Shown here piece after piece: positions 1 to 5,199 of a stretch of DNA of 5,199 bases. A program made the position numbers and the translations under genes. The first letter of the stretch is position 1. Every line of letters begins with the position of its first letter. The stretch covers positions 4,887 to 10,085 of the forward strand of contig DFST01000019.1 of NCBI GenBank assembly GCA_002378975.1, given 5' to 3'. The DNA comes from Chitinophagaceae bacterium UBA3430. Its GTDB lineage: Bacteria; Bacteroidota; Bacteroidia; Chitinophagales; Chitinophagaceae. The notes beneath the pieces are model-generated. The model was not told the DNA's origin. It saw only the letters and a program-made list of their open reading frames with translations, and did no database searches.

Positions 1-1222
1 TAACGGTATGGAATACCCGATGATCTGCTTCAATTATGGTCGTACTGAAAAAGACGGCACGTACAGCGAAGGCATCAAGAATGGGATGATTGGTGTGGTG
101 ATTCACGAGGTGGGGCATAATTTCTTCCCCATGATCATCAACAGCGACGAACGCCAATGGAGCTGGATGGATGAAGGGCTTAATACATTCGTTGAGTATC
201 TGGCAGAAGAGCTCTGGGATAACAAATTCCCCAGCCGCCGAGGCCCTGCTGCTTACATTACGGATTACATGAAACTCCCCAAGGATCAATTGGAGCCCAT
301 CATGACCAATAGTGAGAACATTGTTCAATTCGGTCCGAACGCCTACTCGAAACCGGCGACGGGTCTGAACATCCTACGCGAAACCATCATGGGCCGCGAA
401 CAATTCGACTACGCATTCAAACAATACGCCCGTCGCTGGGCATTCAAGCATCCCGAACCGGCCGATTTCTTCCGCACCATGGAAGATGCCAGCGGCGAAG
501 ACCTGGATTGGTTCTGGCGGGGTTGGTTCTACAGTACCGAAGTATGCGACCTTTCGTTGGACACCGTCAAATACGCAAAGGCTGATGTGAACACCAAGCC
601 GATGGACTCTCCCGAATCGAAAATGAAACGTGGAGTCGATAAGCCCCAGGTAAACAGCTTTGACGACCTTTCCAAGATCCGCAATCGTCAGGATAGCACC
701 ATTGTCTTTCAGACCGACCGCGATACCACGCTGCGTGATTTCTACTGGCGCTACGCCCGGGGCATCGAACCCTATGACACCGCCAAATACGAAATCGCCA
801 TCCCGGCCATGAAAGGCGATACACTCACCGCAGAAGAAAAAGCCAAATACGAGAACCGCCACATGTATGAACTGACGTTTAGCAACAAAGGCGGACTGGT
901 CATGCCGATCATTTTGCAATGGACCTATGCCGACGGCACCACGGAATATGAGAAGATCCCGGCACAGGTATGGCGATTGAACGAAAACAAGGTGATCAAG
1001 TCCTTCGTAAAGAATAAAGAAGTGAAATCGATCAAGTTGGATCCCTATCGCGAAACCGCCGACATCAATGAATCCAACAACGGATGGAATACGTTTGCCG
1101 AGCCTTCCCGCTTCTCGATCTTCAAACAGAACGCGAACGGACCTCGTCGCGGAGCCCCCGGCATCGGCGGGAATCCGATGCAGCGTGCTCAAGAAAAGCA
1201 AAACGAGAAAAAAGCCTTCTAA
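1..1222 (+). CDS. M1 family zinc metallopeptidase, C-terminal part (5' end outside window)
   Basis: Partial gene; the first whole codon is at 2-4. The ATG at 8 is an internal Met of a GMEYP motif, not the start, so the N-terminal domain and any signal peptide are missing. Numbering from that Met, the peptidase M1 signature is complete: HEVGH at 33-37 (nt 104-118), Glu56 as third zinc ligand (HExxH-x18-E, nt 173-175), Glu34 as general base, and Tyr113 in AYSKPATG (nt 344-346) as the likely transition-state tyrosine. GMEYP occupies the place of the GxMEN exopeptidase motif, with the substrate-binding Glu kept. A helical region follows (to about residue 185, ending in a W-F-W-R-G-W-F-Y run), then a beta-rich C-terminal domain (about 270-375) and a Gly/Pro/Lys-rich tail (380-404). 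Family knowledge suggests a secreted or periplasmic aminopeptidase; the exact substrate cannot be read. Its stop is followed by a strong terminator, so it ends its transcript. Confidence 0.93.
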   Translation, partial: NGMEYPMICFNYGRTEKDGTYSEGIKNGMIGVVIHEVGHNFFPMIINSDERQWSWMDEGLNTFVEYLAEELWDNKFPSRRGPAAYITDYMKLPKDQLEPIMTNSENIVQFGPNAYSKPATGLNILRETIMGREQFDYAFKQYARRWAFKHPEPADFFRTMEDASGEDLDWFWRGWFYSTEVCDLSLDTVKYAKADVNTKPMDSPESKMKRGVDKPQVNSFDDLSKIRNRQDSTIVFQTDRDTTLRDFYWRYARGIEPYDTAKYEIAIPAMKGDTLTAEEKAKYENRHMYELTFSNKGGLVMPIILQWTYADGTTEYEKIPAQVWRLNENKVIKSFVKNKEVKSIKLDPYRETADINESNNGWNTFAEPSRFSIFKQNANGPRRGAPGIGGNPMQRAQEKQNEKKAF

Positions 1223-1242
1223 GGCTTACTTTAGCAGAATTC

Positions 1243-1276
1243 AATAACGGCCGCCCAGTGCGGCCGTTATTTTTTT
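1243..1276 (+). terminator. Intrinsic terminator after the M1 peptidase gene
   Basis: A perfect 12-bp inverted repeat (AATAACGGCCGC at 1243-1254, GCGGCCGTTATT at 1260-1271) encloses a 5-nt loop, CCAGT, and runs into seven T residues (1270-1276). It lies 20 nt after the peptidase stop and 11 nt before the esterase start. The T-run is only on the plus-strand side, so it is directional and should separate the two genes. This implies the esterase needs its own promoter or read-through. Confidence 0.92.
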
Positions 1277-1287
1277 ATATTCGACCT

Positions 1288-2130
1288 ATGAAAAGAATGG
1301 CACTCCTACTCACGCTGGTCCTATCCATCAGCGCCTCTGCTTGGTCCGCTTCCGTCGACTCAATCTCCGTTACCAGCAAGGCCATGAACAAGACTTTTTC
1401 CTGCGTGGTCATAAAACCAACCACCTACAAGCGATCCAAGTCCAAACGCTATCCCGTCGTTTACCTGTTGCACGGCTACAGCGGCAGGTTCAGCAATTGG
1501 ATCATCCGAGTCCCTGAACTGAAAGACCTGGCCGATCGGGAACAACTCTTGATTGTTTGCCCGGAAGGTGGCTACAGCAGCTGGTATTGGGACAGTCCGC
1601 TGGATTCCAGCTCTCGTTACGAAACGTATGTAGCACTGGAAGTGCCGGACCAAATCGATCAATTGTACCGGACCATTGCCGACCGTGCCGGAAGAGCCGT
1701 TACCGGACTCAGCATGGGCGGTCACGGTGGGATCTATCTGGGTTTCCGACATGCCGATCGCTTCAGTGCCTGCGGCAGCATGAGTGGAGCAGTCGATCTT
1801 TCCTACTCGATCAATAAATACGACATCGCCAAACGAATCGGCGATACCATCAATCATCGACAAAACTGGTATCAGTATAGTGCGCTGGCAGCCGTCGACC
1901 AAACCATCCAACTACCTTTCGCCGTAATCATAGACTGCGGATTGGACGATCACCTGATCCAAGGAAATAGAAACCTGCACGCAAAGATGATGCAGCGAAA
2001 AATCGCACATGATTACATCGAACGGCCCGGAAAACACGATTGGAATTACTGGCGAAATGCCGTTCCGTATCAAGTGCTATTTTTTAGTCGACATTTTCAA
2101 CAGGCAATGAAAACGAAGGGCGTTCAATAG
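1288..2130 (+). CDS. Secreted esterase-D-type alpha/beta hydrolase (putative carboxylesterase)
   Basis: A 280-residue protein. The ATG at 1288 is chosen because it opens a classical signal peptide: MKR, a hydrophobic core at residues 5-14, and an A-rich cleavage region at 16-21. The reading frame is open upstream to 1084, but that stretch overlaps the peptidase gene in another frame and looks non-protein-like. The mature part fits the esterase family (Pfam PF00756 type, which includes S-formylglutathione hydrolase, tributyrin esterase and CE1 esterases): strand then LLHGYSG at 60-66 (oxyanion region), nucleophile elbow GLSMGG at 140-145 with Ser142, acid residue probably Asp221 in CGLDDHL, and His250 in GKHDWNYW. 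The triad is therefore intact and length is typical for a single-domain member. It should hydrolyse an ester outside the cytoplasm; acyl and alcohol specificity are unknown. No Shine-Dalgarno is visible, as is usual in Bacteroidota. Its 3' end overlaps the convergent gene by 7 nt. Confidence 0.92.
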   Translation: MKRMALLLTLVLSISASAWSASVDSISVTSKAMNKTFSCVVIKPTTYKRSKSKRYPVVYLLHGYSGRFSNWIIRVPELKDLADREQLLIVCPEGGYSSWYWDSPLDSSSRYETYVALEVPDQIDQLYRTIADRAGRAVTGLSMGGHGGIYLGFRHADRFSACGSMSGAVDLSYSINKYDIAKRIGDTINHRQNWYQYSALAAVDQTIQLPFAVIIDCGLDDHLIQGNRNLHAKMMQRKIAHDYIERPGKHDWNYWRNAVPYQVLFFSRHFQQAMKTKGVQ

Positions 2131-2837
2131 TTGCCGGTTGATCCGTCACGGACTCGGATCGATTTTTTGCCCGAGTTTTTCTTTTCGAAATCCTGAATCA
2201 CCGCTGGTTTGGAAATTTTCTTGTTCCCTATTGAATCGGTCGTAGGCATATACGCCGGTTTTGCACGCGGGTCGATGGGTTTTAAGGTCGTTGCCGCCGA
2301 CACCTCTTCCTCTCCTTTGATCTTATTCATTACGTACTCTACTTTCTCTTCTACTTTGCCCGACTGAGGATCGTAATAGATCCAGGTGCCGTGCTTGACC
2401 GCGACGCCTTCATTCTTGACCACCACCTGTCCAATCACCTTATCTGGATCTTGCAGATCATAAACCATCACAGTATCAAAGGCATTGGACGGATCAATGG
2501 CCCGCCAGCTTTCCAGCCGGGATAATCCGCCGAAATAAGTATAATATTTTTGCTTCCCATTGAGCATCCCCCAACGGTATTGTTCATCGGCAATCTTGAC
2601 CCCCTCCAGCGAAAAACGCGTCCAATCCCCCTCCTTCTTCCCATTCAAAAAAACGCCCTGCTCTTCATACCCGCGTTCGCCACGCAGATCAGGCACAGAC
2701 ACAAACCAAGGCCCCTGCCGGACTCCTTTTCCATCCAATCGGTTGAGGGTGTCACCGCGAGGACCGATCTCAAAGGATTTCCATTGAGCATTGGCCTGCA
2801 TAAACAAACAAAGAAACACCCCTAGGAACAACCGCAT
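2124..2837 (-). CDS. Secreted MORN/YwqK-like repeat protein
   Basis: A 237-residue protein read from 2837 down to the stop at 2124. The start at 2837 is preferred over an in-frame ATG at 2879 because it directly opens a signal peptide (MRLFLGVFLCLFMQANA, cleavage likely A17/Q18); the longer form would bury this core behind 14 polar residues and leave only 5 nt to the divergent gene. The mature part shows degenerate repeats of the MORN_2/YwqK kind, pairing G-x-x-x-G-x-W with aromatic turns: GKGVRQGPWFV (36-46), LNGKKEGDWTRF (64-75), LNGKQKYYTYF (92-102) and VKHGTWIYYD (147-156). Residues 177-237 are Lys/Pro-rich and probably disordered. Databases often label such proteins 'YwqK family antitoxin', but no toxin gene is next to it and the signal peptide argues for an envelope role. 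The biochemical function is unknown. It converges with the esterase gene and diverges from the BNR protein gene. Confidence 0.85.
   Translation of the reverse strand: MRLFLGVFLCLFMQANAQWKSFEIGPRGDTLNRLDGKGVRQGPWFVSVPDLRGERGYEEQGVFLNGKKEGDWTRFSLEGVKIADEQYRWGMLNGKQKYYTYFGGLSRLESWRAIDPSNAFDTVMVYDLQDPDKVIGQVVVKNEGVAVKHGTWIYYDPQSGKVEEKVEYVMNKIKGEEEVSAATTLKPIDPRAKPAYMPTTDSIGNKKISKPAVIQDFEKKNSGKKSIRVRDGSTGNY
2138..2168 (+). terminator. Probable intrinsic terminator of the esterase gene, embedded in the convergent gene
   Basis: Eight nt after the esterase stop, TTGATCCG (2138-2145) pairs with CGGATCGA (2155-2162), including one T-G wobble, around a 9-nt loop. Six T residues (2163-2168) follow at once. 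A competing hairpin, ACTCGG (2152-2157) with CCGAGT (2171-2176) followed by a TTTTTCTTTT tract, overlaps it. Either could stop plus-strand transcription. The sequence also encodes the last dozen residues of the minus-strand gene. Function is inferred from the structure only. Confidence 0.62.
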
Positions 2838-2843
2838 ATTTAG

Positions 2844-2851
2844 TAAGTTTG
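2844..2851 (+). promoter_or_regulatory. Candidate Bacteroidota -7 promoter element for the BNR protein gene
   Basis: TAAGTTTG is an exact match to the Bacteroidota primary-sigma -7 consensus TAnnTTTG. It lies 33 nt before the ATG at 2885, which would give a leader of roughly 25-30 nt. I see no TTG/TTTG -33 element at the expected 19-21 bp upstream (that stretch is A/C-rich), so the assignment rests on one half-site plus position. Confidence 0.45.
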
Positions 2852-2884
2852 AAGACTTCGAATGTACGAACGAAAACAAACGCC

Positions 2885-5199
2885 ATGCCTACCTCCCTGT
2901 TAAGATCCCTCCAAATTTCCTGCTTATTCATCGGGTTCCTGCTGATGCATACTTTGCATGCACAGCCCAAACCTACCGACGGAGCCTTGCGACACGATGA
3001 AAACCAACTTCGCCGTGCTGAATTGGAACGGAAATCAGTGTTGAATGAAGTTCCCTTCCGAAACATCGGCCCTACTATCATGAGTGGACGCGTGGTCGAT
3101 ATCGATGCCAATCCGAACGACCCTACTGAATTCTATGTAGCCTACGCCACCGGCGGTCTTTGGCATACCACCAACAACGGGCAAAGTTTTACCCCGATCA
3201 TGGACAGCCTCGATGTACTGTTCATCGGTGACATTGCCGTGAATTGGAATACAACCGAGCGCATCATTTGGGTGGGTACCGGCGAAGTGAATAGCAGCCG
3301 GTCTTCGTATGCCGGATTGGGTATCTATCAAACAAAAGACAATGGAAAGACCTGGAACTATCGCGGTCTGGAAGATTCCCATCACATCGGAAAAGTTCAA
3401 TTGCATCCCACCGACCCGAATACAGCCTGGGTAGCCGTACTGGGTCACTTGTATTCCCCCAACAAAGAACGTGGCGTTTATAAAACCACCGATGGAGGAA
3501 AGACCTGGAAGCAAACCCTGTTCGTTGACGAGAACACCGGTTGTGTCGACATCGACATCAATCCCAGCCAACCCAACGAACTGTATGCCGCGATGTGGTA
3601 CCGTGTTCGTCGAGCCTGGAAATTCGAAGAAAGTGGATCCAGTAGTGGCATCTACAAAAGCATAGACGGCGGACAAACTTGGAACTTGGTCAGCGCCGCC
3701 GGCTCTGGATTCATGAAGGGAGAAAAGATCGGACGGATCGGCATTACCATATATCCACAAAATCCACAGATTGTGTACGCCGTTGTTGACAACAACACGC
3801 CTTTACCCGCTAAAGAGAAAAAAGATTCGTCCTACGAGAAAGCAGACTTAAAAAATCTCACGAAAGACCAATTTACCCAATTGAACGTAGCGCGACTGGA
3901 TAGCTTCTTGAAGAAAAATCGATTTCCCCGCAATCAGAATGCCAAGTCCATTATGGAAAAAGTCGCCAACGGTGAATTGTCGCCTACCGCCGTGTGGGAT
4001 TGGCTGGATAGCGACGACGGATTCCAAAATACCGGCATCGCCGGCTGCGAGGTCTACCGCAGCGAAGACGGCGGATTGCATTGGAAAAAAACGCACGACA
4101 AACCGATTGGCATTTTCAACACCTACGGTTATTATTTTGCCAAGGTCTATACCTCTTCCTACAATCCCGATAAGGTCTTCATACTCGGATTCTCCGCCCA
4201 ATATTCTACCGATGGAGGAAAAACCTTCCGGAATATGGATAAAGGCAATGTACATGCAGACCACCATGCACTTTGGATCAATCCCAAACGCGATAGCCAC
4301 TTGATCAATGGCAACGACGGGGGTTGCAACATCAGCTACGACAACGGAGATCATTGGTTCAAAGCAAACACCCCCTCCGTCGGACAATACTATGCGATCA
4401 CCGTCGATGAGGCTAAGCCCTACAATGTATATGGTGGGCTGCAAGACAATGGCAGCTGGTGGGGACCGTCGAATCATCAGGAAGACATTGGTTGGATCGA
4501 CAACGGTCAATATGGATTCCGTTCGATCAATGGAGGCGATGGCATGCAGGCTCAAGTCGACCCGCGCGACAACGCAACGATCTATTCCGGATCTCAATTC
4601 GGAGTCTATGCCCGTTATCACAAGGAAAAGAAAGGAGCCACCTACATACGGCCCCAGCACGAATTGGGCGACAAACCCCTTCGCTTCAATTGGCAAACGC
4701 CGATATTATTGAGCAAGCATCAACCCGATGTGTTGTATTACGGTAGCAATCGTTTGTATCGCTCCTTGAACAAAGGGGACACAATGGTCGCCATGAGTGC
4801 GGATCTAACCAAGGGTCGTGTATCCGGCAATGTACCCTATGGAACCATCACCACCATCAGTGAATCACCCAAGCGATTCGGACTGATCTATGTAGGTACG
4901 GACGATGGTAATTTGCATCGCAGTTATGATGGCGGATATAGTTTTGAAAAGCTGAATGAGGAGCCCCCGGCAGTTGTAAAAAAGAAAGCCCCGGCCTTCA
5001 CGGGCTTCAACACGCGTCAACTTTGGGTAAGCCGCGTAGTGGCCTCCCAGCATTCGGAAGGAAGAGTCTATGCCAGTCTGAATGGTTATCGATTCGATGA
5101 TTTTGGCGCTTACTTATACGTGAGTGACGATTACGGAAAAAAATGGAATTCTATTTCTCGCGACCTGCCGATGGAACCGATCAATGTGGTGCGGGAAGA
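2885..5199 (+). CDS. Secreted BNR/Asp-box beta-propeller protein (VPS10/sialidase-like), 3' end outside window
   Basis: Open from the ATG at 2885 to the window edge: 771 whole codons and no stop. The start opens a signal peptide (hydrophobic core about residues 11-21, cleavage likely A26/Q27). The mature part carries repeated Asp boxes (S/T-x-D-x-G-x-T-W/F): T150-W157, T201-W208, S259-W266, S393-W400, S441-F448, S484-W491, S680-F687, S747-W754, plus degenerate T95-F102 and S627-M634. Between boxes four and five sits a Lys-rich, probably helical insert (about 308-375). NGNDGG (475-480), GGLQDNGSW (517-525) and GGDGMQAQVDP (550-560) look like family-conserved loops. The fold should be one or two beta-propellers as in sortilin/VPS10, YCF48 or GH74-type proteins. 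Annotation pipelines often call such proteins 'glycosyl hydrolase' or 'sialidase', but Asp boxes are structural and I see no recognisable catalytic site, so no enzyme activity is claimed. Relatives in Bacteroidota usually reach about 1000 residues, so roughly 200 or more may be missing here. Confidence 0.92.
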   Translation, partial: MPTSLLRSLQISCLFIGFLLMHTLHAQPKPTDGALRHDENQLRRAELERKSVLNEVPFRNIGPTIMSGRVVDIDANPNDPTEFYVAYATGGLWHTTNNGQSFTPIMDSLDVLFIGDIAVNWNTTERIIWVGTGEVNSSRSSYAGLGIYQTKDNGKTWNYRGLEDSHHIGKVQLHPTDPNTAWVAVLGHLYSPNKERGVYKTTDGGKTWKQTLFVDENTGCVDIDINPSQPNELYAAMWYRVRRAWKFEESGSSSGIYKSIDGGQTWNLVSAAGSGFMKGEKIGRIGITIYPQNPQIVYAVVDNNTPLPAKEKKDSSYEKADLKNLTKDQFTQLNVARLDSFLKKNRFPRNQNAKSIMEKVANGELSPTAVWDWLDSDDGFQNTGIAGCEVYRSEDGGLHWKKTHDKPIGIFNTYGYYFAKVYTSSYNPDKVFILGFSAQYSTDGGKTFRNMDKGNVHADHHALWINPKRDSHLINGNDGGCNISYDNGDHWFKANTPSVGQYYAITVDEAKPYNVYGGLQDNGSWWGPSNHQEDIGWIDNGQYGFRSINGGDGMQAQVDPRDNATIYSGSQFGVYARYHKEKKGATYIRPQHELGDKPLRFNWQTPILLSKHQPDVLYYGSNRLYRSLNKGDTMVAMSADLTKGRVSGNVPYGTITTISESPKRFGLIYVGTDDGNLHRSYDGGYSFEKLNEEPPAVVKKKAPAFTGFNTRQLWVSRVVASQHSEGRVYASLNGYRFDDFGAYLYVSDDYGKKWNSISRDLPMEPINVVRE
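3167..5146 (+). repeat. Array of about ten Asp-box (BNR) repeats in the propeller protein
   Basis: Eight good and two degenerate Asp boxes, beginning at nt 3167, 3332, 3485, 3659, 4061, 4205, 4334, 4763, 4922 and 5123. The first replaces the Asp by Asn (TTNNGQSF); the eighth also loses the Asp and the final aromatic (SLNKGDTM). Spacing is irregular, about 43-58 residues within clusters, with two long gaps (box 4 to 5 and box 7 to 8). The gaps suggest a helical insert and a domain border or unmarked blades. These are protein-level repeats; at DNA level only short identities remain, such as the 14 bases ACCGATGGAGGAAA at 3488 and 4208. Confidence 0.8.

Noticed and set aside
374..1201. Long open frame on the minus strand (275 codons) opposite the peptidase gene
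   Set aside because: It is in exact codon register with the sense gene, so it stays open simply because the sense gene avoids TTA, CTA and TCA codons. Its translation shows no domain or signal peptide. The sense frame has an unmistakable M1 active site.
1212..1227. Inverted repeat AAGCCTT/AAGGCTT across the peptidase stop codon
   Set aside because: The arms are 2 nt apart, so only a short stem could form. There is no T-run and a much stronger terminator lies just downstream; likely coincidence.
1276..1283. TATATTCG as a -7 promoter element for the esterase
   Set aside because: It differs from TAnnTTTG at one position, ends only 4 nt before the ATG, overlaps the terminator T-run and has no TTG at the right distance upstream. 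It would require a leaderless transcript.
1084..1287. N-terminal extension of the esterase frame back to 1084
   Set aside because: It would overlap the peptidase gene by 139 nt, contain the terminator stem, add an Arg-rich unlikely sequence and bury the signal peptide. The ATG at 1288 is far better.
1360..1911. Minus-strand frame of 183 codons opposite the esterase gene
   Set aside because: It is in codon register with the esterase, whose catalytic triad and signal peptide settle which strand codes.
2097..2116. TTTTCA/TGAAAA hairpin as terminator for the minus-strand gene
   Set aside because: The stem is a weak, AT-only-like 6 bp with no T-run after it in the minus-strand direction.
2945..2962. 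ATGCAT and TGCATGCA palindromes near the start of the propeller gene
   Set aside because: They lie within signal-peptide codons, are short, and resemble no operator I can name.
3035..4696. Two long minus-strand frames (3035-3760 and 3848-4696) opposite the propeller gene
   Set aside because: Both are codon-register mirrors of the sense frame. The break between them falls where the sense gene uses TTA codons in its Lys-rich insert. The repetitive Asp-box signal is only in the sense frame.
2885..5199. Sialidase or GH74 glycoside hydrolase identity for the propeller protein
   Set aside because: Asp boxes are structural and occur in many non-enzymatic propellers. I could not see a sialidase Arg triad (no FRIP motif) or a GH74 catalytic Asp context in the visible 771 residues.

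Overview
The window looks like a chromosomal segment from a member of the Bacteroidota (inferred; no rRNA or other marker gene is present). The evidence is the set of families (a large secreted M1-type metallopeptidase, a signal-peptide-bearing YwqK/MORN-like repeat protein, a giant BNR/Asp-box 'VPS10-like' propeller protein), start codons without a Shine-Dalgarno sequence, and an exact match to the Bacteroidota -7 promoter consensus TAnnTTTG. Base composition is near 50% GC by eye, which would suit a moderately GC-rich lineage such as Chitinophagales or Saprospirales, but I cannot place it more precisely.

Layout: (1) positions 1-1222, plus strand, hold the C-terminal part of an M1 metallopeptidase with an intact zinc site; its 5' end lies outside the window. 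(2) Positions 1223-1287 are a short intergenic gap containing a textbook intrinsic terminator. (3) Positions 1288-2130, plus strand, encode a secreted esterase-D-type alpha/beta hydrolase with a complete catalytic triad. (4) Positions 2124-2837, minus strand, encode a secreted MORN/YwqK-like repeat protein. It converges on the esterase gene, overlaps it by 7 nt, and carries a probable terminator for the esterase inside its own last codons. (5) Positions 2838-2884 are a 47-nt divergent promoter region. (6) From 2885 to the right edge, plus strand, there is a secreted BNR/Asp-box beta-propeller protein of at least 771 residues, still open at the window end.

All three genes whose start is visible have a classical signal peptide, so this is a run of exported proteins: two enzymes (peptidase, esterase) and two repeat proteins of unknown role. 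The genes are not one operon: terminators separate 1 from 2, 2 and 3 converge, and 3 and 4 diverge. I see no toxin partner, mobile element, CRISPR array, RNA gene or defence system. The content is mostly ordinary for the group. The most interesting structure is regulatory economy: a terminator embedded in an oppositely oriented coding end, and two possible start signals packed face to face into 47 nt.
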